A DNA stretch of 64,000 nucleotides from Pigmentiphaga humi. Lineage in GTDB: Bacteria > Pseudomonadota > Gammaproteobacteria > Burkholderiales > Burkholderiaceae_B. The stretch covers positions 434,001 to 498,000 of the forward strand of contig NZ_UWPJ01000005.1 of the NCBI RefSeq assembly GCF_900606115.1, written 5' to 3'. The notes beneath the pieces were generated by a model. The model did not search any database and was not told the origin of the DNA. It was given only the letters and a program-made list of their open reading frames with translations. The position numbers and the translations under genes were made by a program. This document shows positions 24,895-34,160 of this stretch, one piece after another (within the stretch, counting starts at the first letter, position 1; each line of letters begins with the position of its first letter).

Positions 24895-26088
24895 ATGACT
24901 TCCGATTCTTCCAGCAGACTGAACCCCGGCCTGGTGTGGCTGATGTCCACGGCTACCGGCCTGATGGTCGCCAGCAATTATTACGCCCAGCCGTTGCTGC
25001 AGACGATCGCCGACAGCCTGGGGCTGTCGGTGCCGGCCGCAGGCGCCATCGTCACCGTGGCCCAGGTGAGCTATGCGCTGGGGTTGTTCCTGCTGGTGCC
25101 GCTGGGCGACCTGCTCGAACGGCGCGCGCTGATCGCCGGCATGACCTTGCTCGCGGCCCTGGGTCTGTTCGCCAGCGCCGCCTCGACCAGCCTGGCCATG
25201 CTGCTGGCCGGCACGGCCGTCACCGGCCTGTTCTCCGTGGTGGCGCAGGTGCTGGTGCCGTTCGCCGCCACGCTGGCGGCGCCGGACGAGCGCGGCAAAG
25301 TGGTCGGCACCCTGATGAGCGGCTTGCTGCTGGGCATCCTGCTGGCGCGTACGTTCGCCGGCATCGTGGCCTCGGCAGGCAGCTGGCGCGCCATGTACGT
25401 GCTCGCCGGCGTGCTGATGGCCGTGCTGGCCGTGGTGCTCTATCGCCGCCTGCCCAGGTATCCGGCCCAGGCGAAGGGCATGTCCTATCCCCGCCTGATC
25501 GGCTCCATCCTGGCCTTGTTCGCGCAGGAGCCGGTGCTGCGCGTGGGCGCCCTGGTCGCCGTTTTCAACTTCGCCAGTTTTTCGATGCTGTGGACGTCGA
25601 TGGCCTTCCTGCTGGCCTCGCCGCCGTTCGATTATTCGGTTTTCGTCATCGGCCTGTTCGGGCTGGCGGGAGCGGCCGGCGCGCTGGCCGCGGCGCGCAC
25701 CGGCCGGCTGGCGGACCGCGGCCTGGGACATCTGAGCATGCGCTACGGCCTGCTGCTGATGGTGTTGGGCTGGATCCCGGCCGCGCTGGTGCAGGTTTCG
25801 GTATGGTTCCTGGTAGTGGGCGTGCTGCTGCTCGACATGGCCACGCAGGTGGTGCATCTGAGCTGCCAGAACGCCATCTACAAGATCCGGCCCGAGGCGC
25901 GCAGCCGGATGACGGCGGCCTACATGACCAGCTATTTCATCGGCGGCTCGCTCGGTTCCATGGCGTCGGCCTGGGCCTATGCGCACGGCGGCTGGTATGC
26001 GGTCGCGGGAGCGGGCGCGTGCTCGGCGGCATGCGCGCTGCTGGTATGGCAGCTGCGGCGGCGCGGCCCGGCGGTCTCCGGCATCTGA
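24895..26088 (+). CDS. MFS transporter, DHA1-type exporter (paralog 1)
   Basis: A 397-residue major facilitator with 12 predicted membrane segments and the loop 2-3 motif LGDLLERRALIAGM. It starts SRLNPGLVWLMSTATGLMVASNYYAQPLLQ, almost identical in plan to the second transporter at 27111 (ASNYYAQPLL in both). The subfamily exports small hydrophobic molecules or sugars and is often paired with a LysR regulator. The LysR gene at 26098-26982 is convergent with it. Confidence 0.88.
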   Translation: MTSDSSSRLNPGLVWLMSTATGLMVASNYYAQPLLQTIADSLGLSVPAAGAIVTVAQVSYALGLFLLVPLGDLLERRALIAGMTLLAALGLFASAASTSLAMLLAGTAVTGLFSVVAQVLVPFAATLAAPDERGKVVGTLMSGLLLGILLARTFAGIVASAGSWRAMYVLAGVLMAVLAVVLYRRLPRYPAQAKGMSYPRLIGSILALFAQEPVLRVGALVAVFNFASFSMLWTSMAFLLASPPFDYSVFVIGLFGLAGAAGALAAARTGRLADRGLGHLSMRYGLLLMVLGWIPAALVQVSVWFLVVGVLLLDMATQVVHLSCQNAIYKIRPEARSRMTAAYMTSYFIGGSLGSMASAWAYAHGGWYAVAGAGACSAACALLVWQLRRRGPAVSGI

Positions 26089-26097
26089 GCGCGCGGC

Positions 26098-26982
26098 TCA
26101 GGCGCCCGCGTCCATGCGCTCGTCCAGCAATTCCAGGAATGCCGCCGCGGCCGGACTGGGCGAGCGCGACCAGACGGCATGGACCCGCCGCCGCGGCGCG
26201 TCGGCAACCGGGCGCGTCGACAGGCCGCCGGCATGGTGCCGCGCCAGCGAACGCGGCACCATGCCGACGGCCAGGCCCTTGCCGACGATCTGCAGCATCA
26301 GGTCGATGTGGTCCACTTCGAAACTCACCCGGCGGTCGATGCGCGCGGCGGTGAAGGCCTCGTCGGTCTGCCGGCGCGCGCTGCTGCCGGCGTGGAAATC
26401 GACCATGGCGCGCTGCGCCAGCTCCGCGAGCGAGAGGTCGCGGCTCGCTGCTGCCGGATAGTCCGGCGGCAGCAGCGCCACCAGGGGTTCGTCCGCAATC
26501 AGCCGCGATCGCAGCGCCGGCAGCCCGCCCTCGGGCCACAGGCCGACGAATCCGAGGTCTACGCGCCGTTCGCGCACGCCGTCGATCAGCGCTTCGCTAA
26601 TGCCCGCCTGCAGGCGGATGTCCACGCGAGGATAGCGGCGATGGAAGCGCGCCAGCAGATCGGCGAGGTCCACGGTGGTGAGGGTGGATATCGTGCCGAG
26701 CACCAGCGTGCCGCGGATGTCGCCCTGCGCCGCGGCGACCTCGGCCGCGATCCTGCCGGCCGATTCCAGCGTCTGCCGCGCCGCGGCGAGAAAAGCCTGG
26801 CCGGCCGGCGTCAGCCGCACCGTCCGCGACGTGCGTTCGAACAGCCGCGCGTCCAGTTCTTCTTCCAGCTTGGCCACCTGGTGGCTAAGGGCCGACTGCA
26901 CCGTGTGGCAACGGATGGCGGCTTTGGTGAAGCTGGCTTCTTCGGCCACGGCCACCGCATATTCGAGTTGGCGCAGATGCAC
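26098..26982 (-). CDS. LysR-family regulator (divergent from MFS paralog 2)
   Basis: The 294-residue protein has a LysR helix-turn-helix at residues 1-60 (MHLRQLEYAVAVAEEASFTKAA, SALSHQVAKLEEELDARLFER) and a substrate domain from about residue 88 (GTLVLGTISTLTTVDLADLL). It lies between two paralogous MFS exporters: convergent with one, divergent from the other. Regulation of the second exporter through the 128-bp divergent gap is the likely role, and by gene duplication it may act on both. Confidence 0.92.
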   Translation of the reverse strand: MHLRQLEYAVAVAEEASFTKAAIRCHTVQSALSHQVAKLEEELDARLFERTSRTVRLTPAGQAFLAAARQTLESAGRIAAEVAAAQGDIRGTLVLGTISTLTTVDLADLLARFHRRYPRVDIRLQAGISEALIDGVRERRVDLGFVGLWPEGGLPALRSRLIADEPLVALLPPDYPAAASRDLSLAELAQRAMVDFHAGSSARRQTDEAFTAARIDRRVSFEVDHIDLMLQIVGKGLAVGMVPRSLARHHAGGLSTRPVADAPRRRVHAVWSRSPSPAAAAFLELLDERMDAGA

Positions 26983-27012
26983 GGTCGGCCCTTTGTTGAC
27001 GAACGGGGAGGA

Positions 27013-27037
27013 TCAATCTCGAATCAAGATCGATTGA
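27013..27037. promoter_or_regulatory. TCAATC...GATTGA inverted repeat in the LysR/MFS divergent gap
   Basis: TCAATC (27013-27018) and GATTGA (27032-27037) are inverse complements 13 bp apart, in an A+T-rich spot of the gap between the leftward LysR gene and the rightward MFS gene. The place and shape fit a LysR site; the arms are short, so chance is not excluded. Confidence 0.35.
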
Positions 27038-27110
27038 ATGAAAATTATGCATTGGATTCATTGATCCGGCATGGAAATAATGGGTTCGTCCCTCATTGTG
27101 CGAGCCCCCC

Positions 27111-28313
27111 ATGTCTTCCGACTCCTCTTCCCCTCGCCTGCCGTCCGGCCTGGTCTGGCTGATGGCCGCGGCCGCCGGGCTGGCCGTCGCTTCCAACTAT
27201 TACGCCCAGCCCTTGTTGCACATGCTGGCCGCGGACCTGGGGTTGCGCACCGCCCAGGCGGGCGTGCTGGTGACGGTCGCGCAAATCGGCTATGCGGCCG
27301 GATTGCTGCTGCTCGTGCCGCTGGGCGATCTGGTCGAGCGGCGCAAGCTGGTCGTCGGCATGACGCTGCTGACCGCGTGCGGATTGCTCGTCAGCGCGCT
27401 GGCCGGGAATGCGGCGCAATTGCTCGCCGGCACCGCCGTGGCCGGGGTGTTCTCGGTGGCGGCGCAGGTGCTGGTGCCGTTCGCCGCCGCGCTGGCGGCG
27501 CCGCACGAGCGCGGCCGCGTGATCGGCATGTTGCTCGGCGGCATGCTGCTGGGCGTGCTGCTGGCGCGGACGTTCGCCGGCACGGTCGCGGCGGTGGCCG
27601 GCTGGCGCATGGTCTACGGCTGCGCGGCGGTGGCGATGTTCGCGCTGGCGTGCGTGCTGCGCCGGGCGCTGCCGGCGCACCCCCCGGCCGCGGCGGCGGT
27701 TTCCTATGCCGGCCTGATCGGCTCGATCGGCCGCCTGTTCCTGGAAGAGCCCGCGCTGCGCCTGCGCGGATTGCTGGGCGGCCTGATCTTCGCGGGCTTC
27801 GCCATGTTGTGGACGGCGCTCGCTTTCCTGCTGTCCGCCGAGCCGTTCCATTACTCCACCTTCGCCATCGGCCTGTTCGGCCTGCTCGGCGCCGCGGGCG
27901 CGCTGGCGGCCGCGCCGGTGGGCCGCCTGCTGGACCGCGGCAAGGGCGACGCGGTCATGGGCGCGGGACTGCTGTGCATGTTGGCCTCCTGGTTGCCGCT
28001 GGCGCTCGGGCAGGCGTCGATCGCCCTGCTGGCGCTGGGCATCGTGGCGCTGGACGTGGCGGCGCACGCGCTGCACGTGGGCAATCAGAACGCCGTCTAC
28101 CAGATCCGGCCCGACGCCCGCAGCCGCCTCGCGGCGGCGTACATGACCTGCTACTTCCTGGGCGGGGCGGCCGGGTCGGCGGTATCCGCCTGGGCCTACG
28201 CGCGCGGTGGATGGGGCCTGGTCGCAGCCGCGGGCGCCGCTTGCGCCGCCTGCGCGATGGGCGTCTGGGCCATGCGGCCGCGCCGCGGGAGCCTGCGCGT
28301 GCCCGCGGCATGA
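27111..28313 (+). CDS. MFS transporter, DHA1-type exporter (paralog 2)
   Basis: The 400-residue protein has 12 likely membrane segments and is a close paralog of the transporter at 24895: SGLVWLMAAAAGLAVASNYYAQPLLH, LGDLVERRKLVVGM, VPFAAALAAPHERG and NAVYQIRPDARSRL have matching stretches in both. ATG 27111 is used; a TTG at 27096 would only add five residues. Together with the LysR gene between them the pair looks like a duplicated exporter around one regulator. Confidence 0.88.
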   Translation: MSSDSSSPRLPSGLVWLMAAAAGLAVASNYYAQPLLHMLAADLGLRTAQAGVLVTVAQIGYAAGLLLLVPLGDLVERRKLVVGMTLLTACGLLVSALAGNAAQLLAGTAVAGVFSVAAQVLVPFAAALAAPHERGRVIGMLLGGMLLGVLLARTFAGTVAAVAGWRMVYGCAAVAMFALACVLRRALPAHPPAAAAVSYAGLIGSIGRLFLEEPALRLRGLLGGLIFAGFAMLWTALAFLLSAEPFHYSTFAIGLFGLLGAAGALAAAPVGRLLDRGKGDAVMGAGLLCMLASWLPLALGQASIALLALGIVALDVAAHALHVGNQNAVYQIRPDARSRLAAAYMTCYFLGGAAGSAVSAWAYARGGWGLVAAAGAACAACAMGVWAMRPRRGSLRVPAA

Positions 28314-28419
28314 GATCGGCGCATCGAGGCCGCGGGCCGGCGGTTGCGGCCCCTTACAGGCGCGCGCGTGCCCGCGTGCTAGGCTGTGCGAGTCCCTCTT
28401 GCCTGTGGCGGATCCGACC

Positions 28420-29079
28420 ATGACCGATACCCTGATCCAGCAGCGCTGGTCCGCGCTGCGGGCGGCGCGCCTGATTCCGGTGCTGCGCTACCGGGATGCC
28501 GAGACCGCGCTGTACGCCGCGCAGATCGCCCTGCGCGCGGGCTGCCGGGGCATAGAGCTGACGTGGACCATTCCCGGCGTGCTCGAGGTGCTGCGCGCGG
28601 TCCGCGCCGACGCCCAGTTGAGCGGGCGCGCCGACGTGCTGGTGGGAGTGGGGACGATACTCGACGGCGAGCAGGCGCGGCTGGCGCTGGAGGCGGGCGC
28701 CGACTTCCTGGTGTCGCCGGGCGTGTTGCCCGAGCTGGTGGAATTGGCGCATGCCGCGGGCGCGCTCGGCATGCTGGGCGCCTTCACGCCGACCGAGGTC
28801 ATCGCCGCGCGCGCCGCGGGCGCCGACGTGGTAAAGATCTTCCCCGCCAGCACGGGCGGCCCGGCGCATCTGGCGGCGCTCAAATCCGTGTTCGCCGATA
28901 CCGCGTTCTGCCCCACGGGCGGCGTGTCGCGCGACAACATGGCGGCGTATTTCCAGGCCGGCGCCGCCGTGGTGGGCATGGGCGGCAACCTGTTCGATGC
29001 GCAGCGCCTGGCCGCGCGCGACACCGATGCGCTGGTGCAGGCGCTGGCCGGGACCTTGCACGCGGCCGGCGCCGGCTGA
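28420..29079 (+). CDS. KDPG/KDPGal-type aldolase
   Basis: The 219-residue protein has the class I aldolase sites of 2-keto-3-deoxy-6-phosphogluconate aldolase: catalytic Glu46 in GIELTWT, GVGTI near 76-80 and the Schiff-base Lys139 in VVKIFPAS, with the phosphate loop GGV and GMGGNLF. It splits a 2-keto-3-deoxy sugar acid phosphate to pyruvate and an aldehyde. No dehydratase (Edd) or kinase gene is adjacent, so the sugar acid is not known. It is convergent with the ABC transporter, 6 bp apart. Confidence 0.88.
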   Translation: MTDTLIQQRWSALRAARLIPVLRYRDAETALYAAQIALRAGCRGIELTWTIPGVLEVLRAVRADAQLSGRADVLVGVGTILDGEQARLALEAGADFLVSPGVLPELVELAHAAGALGMLGAFTPTEVIAARAAGADVVKIFPASTGGPAHLAALKSVFADTAFCPTGGVSRDNMAAYFQAGAAVVGMGGNLFDAQRLAARDTDALVQALAGTLHAAGAG

Positions 29080-29085
29080 GCGCCT

Positions 29086-30918
29086 TCAGGGCGCCTGGGT
29101 TTTCGCCAGGTAGGGCTTCAATTCCTCTCCGTCGGCGCCTTCCTGCTGGCGCCGCCACATGGCCGCATAGGCGCCGTTCTGCGTCAGCAACTGGTGGTGG
29201 CGGCCGCGCTCGATCACCCTGCCGGCGTCCAGCACGATGATCTCGTCGGCGTCGATGATGGTGGAAAGCCGGTGCGCGATGGTGAGCGTGGTGCGGCCCC
29301 GGCTGACTTCGCGCAGGTTGGCCTGGATCTCGCGTTCGGTATGGGTGTCGAGCGCGCTGGTGGCCTCGTCGAACAGCAGGACGGCCGGCCGCTTCAGGAT
29401 GGTGCGGGCGATGGCCACGCGCTGTTTTTCTCCGCCCGAAAGCTTCAGGCCGCGTTCGCCCACGACCGTCTGGTAGCCGTCCGGCATGGCCAGGATGAAG
29501 TCGTGGATGTGCGCCAGCCTGGCGGCTTCCTCGACTTGCTCGCGCGTGGCGCCGGGCCGGCCATAGGCGATGTTGTAGTAGATCGTGTCGTTGAACAGCA
29601 CCGTATCCTGCGGCACGATCCCGATGGCCGCGCGCAGGCTGGACTGGGTGACCTCGCGGATGTCCTGGCCGTCGATCAGGATCGCGCCGGCGCTGACGTC
29701 GTAGAAGCGGAACAGCAGCCGGCTCAGCGTGGACTTGCCCGCGCCCGAGGAGCCGACCACCGCCACGGTCTTGCCGGCGGGGATGGCGAAGCTGACGTGC
29801 TTGAGGATCAGCCGGCGCGGATCGTAGCCGAACACCACGTCGCGGAACTCGACCGTGGCGCCCTCCACTTTCAGGTCTGGCGCGCCGGACCGGTCGGCCA
29901 CCTCGCGGTCCACCGACAGCAGTTCGAACATGCGGTCCATGTCGATCAGCGACTGCTTGATCTCGCGGTAGACGAAGCCGAAGAAATTGAGCGGCTGGTA
30001 GAGCTGCAGCAGGTAGGCGTTGACCAGCACGAAATCGCCGATGCTGAGCCGCCCGGCGACGATGCCGCGCGCCGCCATCCACATCACCACGGTCAGCCCG
30101 GCCGAGATGATCGCCGCCTGGCCGATGTTCAGCAGCGACAGGCTGACCTGGCTCTTGACCGCGGCGCGCTCGTAGCGCGTGAGCGCCGTGTCGTAGCGCC
30201 TCGCCTCGTGTTCTTCGTTGCCGAAATACTTGACCGTCTCGTAGTTGAGCAGGCTGTCGATGGCCTTGGTGTTGGCCTCGGAGTCGGTCTCGTTCATCTG
30301 GCGCCGGAACTTGGTGCGCCATTCGGTCACGGCCAGCGTATAGGCGATGTACAGCACCACGGTGGCGAAGGTGGCCAGCGCGAACCAGGCGTCGAACATG
30401 CGCCACAGGATCACCGTGACCAGCCCGATCTCGAACAGCGTGGGCAGCACGTTGAACAGCATGTAGGACAGCAGCGTGTCGATGGCCTTGGTGCCGCGTT
30501 CGATGGAGCGCGTCAGTCCGCCGGTCTGGCGCGCCAGGTGGAAGCGCAGGGCCAGCGCGTGCAGATGGCGGAAGACCTGCAGCCCGACCACGCGGATCGC
30601 GCGCTGGGCCACGCGCGCGAACACCGCGTCGCGCAGTTCCGAAAAGATCAGCGAGAGTACGCGCGCGCCGCCGTAGGCCAGGATCATGCCGACGGGAATG
30701 GCGATGGCCGCACCGGCCTGGCCGCCCAGCGTATCGACGGCGGACTTGTAGAAGATGGGGACGTAGACGTTGGCGATCTTGGCCGCGATCAACAGCGCGA
30801 CCGCGGCGACGATGCGCAGGCGCAGATTGCGGGCGCCGGCCGGCCACAGATAGGGAAGCAGCGTGCGCAGCGTGCCCAGGCCGCCGCCGCGGGGGCTCGG
30901 AGGAAGTGCAGAGGTCAA
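29086..30918 (-). CDS. Atm1/HMT1-type ABC exporter, permease fused to ATPase
   Basis: A half-transporter of 610 residues if the TTG at 30918 is the start: it has AAGGAA eight bases upstream and no Met lies between it and the first membrane helix. The N-terminal part has about six membrane segments ([14 protein letters not shown].., YVREIK-type stretches), the ATPase has Walker [10 protein letters not shown], signature LSGGEKQR, Walker [13 protein letters not shown] and the H-loop in TIAHRLSTI. It resembles Atm1/HMT1 exporters of glutathione-metal or glutathione-persulfide type. It is divergent from the Bug gene at 31121. Confidence 0.85.
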   Translation of the reverse strand: MTSALPPSPRGGGLGTLRTLLPYLWPAGARNLRLRIVAAVALLIAAKIANVYVPIFYKSAVDTLGGQAGAAIAIPVGMILAYGGARVLSLIFSELRDAVFARVAQRAIRVVGLQVFRHLHALALRFHLARQTGGLTRSIERGTKAIDTLLSYMLFNVLPTLFEIGLVTVILWRMFDAWFALATFATVVLYIAYTLAVTEWRTKFRRQMNETDSEANTKAIDSLLNYETVKYFGNEEHEARRYDTALTRYERAAVKSQVSLSLLNIGQAAIISAGLTVVMWMAARGIVAGRLSIGDFVLVNAYLLQLYQPLNFFGFVYREIKQSLIDMDRMFELLSVDREVADRSGAPDLKVEGATVEFRDVVFGYDPRRLILKHVSFAIPAGKTVAVVGSSGAGKSTLSRLLFRFYDVSAGAILIDGQDIREVTQSSLRAAIGIVPQDTVLFNDTIYYNIAYGRPGATREQVEEAARLAHIHDFILAMPDGYQTVVGERGLKLSGGEKQRVAIARTILKRPAVLLFDEATSALDTHTEREIQANLREVSRGRTTLTIAHRLSTIIDADEIIVLDAGRVIERGRHHQLLTQNGAYAAMWRRQQEGADGEELKPYLAKTQAP

Positions 30919-31120
30919 AGCGGTATTCCTTGTTGCGATAGCGGCAACGATACGCCTGTTCGGATAACCAGGCTCGTTTACCCCCGGTCGCTGCCCCGGC
31001 GGCGGATGCGCCGGAAGATGTGTCCGGCATCGTCTCATCCATTGAGAATATCGTTTGACCGGTTCGGCACGGCCTCGCAACATGTGCGCACAACGACCAC
31101 CCATCATCGGGGAGACAGCC

Positions 31121-32134
31121 ATGAAACCGATCATCCCGGGCGCCGACAAGCGCCACCGTTCATTCGCCGCGCGGGCCGGATTGCCCGCACTCTTCGGCGC
31201 GGCCCTGCTGGCAGGCGCCGGCCCCGCGGCCGCCCAGCTCTTCGACGGGGGCCGCGTTTCCATCATCGTTTCGGGCCGCGCCGGCAGTTCTTTCGACAAC
31301 GCCGCGCGGCTGGTGGCCGAGCCGCTGTCCAAGGAATGGGGCGTGCCGGTGGTGGTGGACAACCGCGCCGGCGCTTCCGGCGTGATCGGCGCGGCCCACG
31401 TCGCCAAGGCGCCGCCCGACGGCAGGACCATGCTGCTGGGCACCACGCCTTTCGTGCAGGCGCCGCACCTGCTGCGCAACGCGGGCTACGACCCGGTCGC
31501 CAGCTTCGCGCCGGTGGCGCAGCTGTTCAACGCCCAGCTCTGGCTGGGGATCAACGCGGGTCTTCCCGCCAAGACGCTCAAGGAGTTCGTCGCCTACGCC
31601 GGCCGGCCCGAGGCCAAGCTTTCCTTCGCCAGCCCCGGCCAAGGCTCCACGCCGCATCTGAACTCCGTGATCCTGATGCAGCAGGCCAAGATCGACATGC
31701 TGCACGTGCCCTACAACGGCATTCCGCCGGGCGTCATGGACGTCGCGGGGGGCCGCGTGGGCAGCATCTTCGCGTCCTATTCCGACCTGCTGCCCCAGGT
31801 ACAGGCCGGCTCTATGCGCATCCTCGCCAGCACCGGCTCGGCGCGTTCGCCCATCAGTCCCAACATTCCCACTTTGAAGGAACTGGGCTACGACGGTTTC
31901 GAGGTGGTGGGTTTCGGCGGGCTGCTGGTGCCGGCGGGCACGCCGCCCGAACTGACGGCGAAGATGGCCGCCTCGGTGCACAAGGTGCTGGCGCGGCCGG
32001 AGATCAAGGCGCGCCTGCTGGAACTGGGCTTCGAGCCGGTGGACAACGACCAGCGCGGCTTTGGCGAACTGGTGCGTACGCAGAACGCGTTCTGGGGCAA
32101 GATGATCCAGGACGCCAACATCAAGGTCGAATGA
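31121..32134 (+). CDS. Bug-family periplasmic receptor (start of second bicupin operon)
   Basis: The 337-residue protein has a signal peptide (GAGPAAAQL, cut near residue 39) and TctC signatures: [49 protein letters not shown] and [16 protein letters not shown]. It is closest in this window to the Bug protein at 270-1277. GGGGAGACAGCC precedes the ATG. Four more genes on the same strand follow at short spacing (TAXI-like, bicupin, alcohol dehydrogenase), so it probably captures the substrate of that pathway. Confidence 0.9.
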   Translation: MKPIIPGADKRHRSFAARAGLPALFGAALLAGAGPAAAQLFDGGRVSIIVSGRAGSSFDNAARLVAEPLSKEWGVPVVVDNRAGASGVIGAAHVAKAPPDGRTMLLGTTPFVQAPHLLRNAGYDPVASFAPVAQLFNAQLWLGINAGLPAKTLKEFVAYAGRPEAKLSFASPGQGSTPHLNSVILMQQAKIDMLHVPYNGIPPGVMDVAGGRVGSIFASYSDLLPQVQAGSMRILASTGSARSPISPNIPTLKELGYDGFEVVGFGGLLVPAGTPPELTAKMAASVHKVLARPEIKARLLELGFEPVDNDQRGFGELVRTQNAFWGKMIQDANIKVE

Positions 32135-32145
32135 GGAGTCCGTCC

Positions 32146-33114
32146 ATGTCACAGCCCAGGCTGTCCCGCTCGCACCACCTGCGCTTCGTCGGCGACTGGG
32201 GGCAGGCGAATTTCCACCGTATCTGCTCCTGGCTGTGCGAGGAGTTCTGCAAGCGCGCCGGCACGCGCAGCCGCGTGGCCATCTGGAGCGTGCGCGCGGG
32301 CGGCATCGAGGCCATCGACCTGGTGCAGGAAGGCGAAGCCGACCTGTGCCTGGTCACGCCTTCCATGCTGATGCCGGCCGCGCTCGACGGCCGCCTGATC
32401 TTCGAAGGCCGGCCCTCGCCCAACCTGCGCGCCCTGGGCGTGCTGCCGCAGGACGACCGCATGGTCCTGGCGGTGCGGCCCGACCTGGGCATCCGTTCCT
32501 TCGCCGAACTGCGCGAGCGCCGTCCGGCGCTGCGCATCGCCACCTCGCGCGACGACGGCACCAACTTCATCGGCTACGTGGCGCGCCGGTTCATGGCGGC
32601 GCACGGCATCGACGACGCCACCCTGGCTTCATGGGGCGCCAGCTACGTGGAAGACCAGAACCCGCGCGAGAGCCTGGCGCGCGTGCAGAACGGCGAGGTC
32701 GACGCCGTGCTGCAGGAAGCCATCATGACGCCGTGGTGGTCGCAGATCGTCGAATCCGGCCAGGTAGTGCCGCTGGCGGCCGAGCCGCAGGCGCTGGCGC
32801 AGCTGCAGGCCGAACTCGGTATGCCGGCCGGCACCTTGCCTGCCGGCTACTGGAAAAACCTGGAGGCGCCGCTGCCGGCCCTGGATTTCTCCGATTTCCT
32901 GGTGCTGGTGCGCGACGACATGGACGCCGACGTCGCCCACCTGCTGACCTGGTGCCTGGTCGAGACGCGCGAGGCCATCGAGCGCCAGTACCGGCACCTG
33001 CCGCCGCAGCACAGCCCGCTGTCCTATCCGCTGGACCCGCGCAAGATCGCCCGGCCGCCGATCGCGCTGCATGCGGGCGCCGAGCGCTACTACCGCGAGG
33101 CGGGCTGGCTGTAG
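32146..33114 (+). CDS. TAXI-like solute-binding domain protein without signal peptide
   Basis: The 322-residue protein has the fold signature of TAXI-type TRAP receptors: [46 protein letters not shown] and [17 protein letters not shown]. Unlike those receptors it starts [19 protein letters not shown], with no signal peptide or lipobox, so it should stay in the cytoplasm. AGGAG lies 7 bp before the ATG, 11 bp after the Bug stop. It could sense a pathway compound or bind it for an enzyme; enzymatic use of this fold is also known in other families. No TRAP membrane genes are near. Confidence 0.75.
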   Translation: MSQPRLSRSHHLRFVGDWGQANFHRICSWLCEEFCKRAGTRSRVAIWSVRAGGIEAIDLVQEGEADLCLVTPSMLMPAALDGRLIFEGRPSPNLRALGVLPQDDRMVLAVRPDLGIRSFAELRERRPALRIATSRDDGTNFIGYVARRFMAAHGIDDATLASWGASYVEDQNPRESLARVQNGEVDAVLQEAIMTPWWSQIVESGQVVPLAAEPQALAQLQAELGMPAGTLPAGYWKNLEAPLPALDFSDFLVLVRDDMDADVAHLLTWCLVETREAIERQYRHLPPQHSPLSYPLDPRKIARPPIALHAGAERYYREAGWL

Positions 33115-33118
33115 AAGG

Positions 33119-33137
33119 ACGGCGCGCACCGCGCCGT
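33119..33137 (+). terminator. Hairpin inside the second bicupin operon
   Basis: ACGGCGCG, a three-base loop CAC and CGCGCCGT form an 8-bp stem between the TAXI-like gene and the bicupin gene. Without a U tract it may slow or attenuate transcription and not end it, giving more transcript of the first two genes. Confidence 0.4.
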
Positions 33138-33175
33138 GGCCGACCGAATCAAAGCACGACGTCAGGAGAGTTGCC

Positions 33176-34159
33176 GTGCCCGAAGTCTACGAACACCTGG
33201 ACGCATTTCCGTTCGCTGCGCCGCCCATGGTCCTGCGGCGCAGCGAGGAATTGCTGCTGGCCGAGCCGCTGCCCAGCCGCATGCGGCAGGACCGCGAGCG
33301 TCCGCCCTTGGAGGCGGTGCATTTCCCGCCCGCCTATATCGACCAGCCCTTCGTGCCGCCGCGCGGCGTCTACGAGAGCGCGTCGGTGCGCATCGAGTGG
33401 CAGACCATGGACGCGCGCCAGCCGTTCTACCACCGCAACTGCGGCGTGGACGAGATCTCGTTCCAGGTCTGCGGCGACCGCACCATCATGACCGAACTGG
33501 GCAGCGTGGACGTCGTGCCCGGCGAGTTCGCGCGGCTACCCGACGGCGTGGCGCACGACAACCGCGGCGTGCGCGACATCCATCTGCTGTTCTACGTGCC
33601 CGGCCCGGTCGAGCGCCTGGGGCCGGTGCACCGCACCGCCGAGCACCGCATGCCGCCCTTTCCCGGCTGGACGCCGGCGGTCATCAACGAACTGGTCACC
33701 GAAGGCGTGGCCGGGCCGGGCCAGGACGTCGTGATGGCGCCGGTGGACGAACGCATGCTGCTGGACCACGCGGCGGAAACGGACGAGCGGCTGGAAGTGC
33801 TGCGGCCCGCCGGCTCCTGCACGGTCTGGCTGTACCGCTGCCCCACCATCATGATCGGCCAGGTCGCGGCGGATGCCTCGGACGGCAAGGTCTACCGGCG
33901 GCTGCGCAATGCCGAAGAGATCCAGTACCAGGTGGCCGGCACGCGCACCCTGGTCACGCAGCGCGGCGTGCTGCGCCTGCAGCCCGGCGATTTCGTGCGC
34001 ATCCCGCGCGCGCTGGCCAGCACCAGCATCCATGTAGGTCCGAGCACCCACTTGTCGATGGTGTCCACCCAGCCCGTCCCGCAGGTGGCGGCCGGCACGC
34101 GCCAGGCCGAACGCCTGACCCCTGAACAGATCGCTGCGCTACGGACGACAGGAGCTTGA
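33176..34159 (+). CDS. Bicupin protein, homogentisate/gentisate-dioxygenase-like (module 2)
   Basis: The 327-residue protein is a paralog of the one at 8424-9404 over its full length: FPFAAPPMVLRRSEELLLAE against FPFDAPPTVLARREELLLAE, FYHRNCGVDEISFQVCG, and PGDFVRIPRALAS. The GTG start at 33176 has AGGAGAG five bases upstream and matches the paralog's start. In the second cupin a metal-site position may differ (PRALAST replaces PHGVAFT, losing a His), so the two domains may not both bind metal. It forms a pair with the dehydrogenase 1 bp downstream. Confidence 0.8.
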   Translation: MPEVYEHLDAFPFAAPPMVLRRSEELLLAEPLPSRMRQDRERPPLEAVHFPPAYIDQPFVPPRGVYESASVRIEWQTMDARQPFYHRNCGVDEISFQVCGDRTIMTELGSVDVVPGEFARLPDGVAHDNRGVRDIHLLFYVPGPVERLGPVHRTAEHRMPPFPGWTPAVINELVTEGVAGPGQDVVMAPVDERMLLDHAAETDERLEVLRPAGSCTVWLYRCPTIMIGQVAADASDGKVYRRLRNAEEIQYQVAGTRTLVTQRGVLRLQPGDFVRIPRALASTSIHVGPSTHLSMVSTQPVPQVAAGTRQAERLTPEQIAALRTTGA

Positions 34160-34160
34160 C

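Noticed and set aside
28880-31156. 758-codon reverse frame overlapping the ABC transporter
   Set aside because: The ABC transporter frame has all ATPase motifs; this overlapping frame is Arg/Pro-rich and motif-free.
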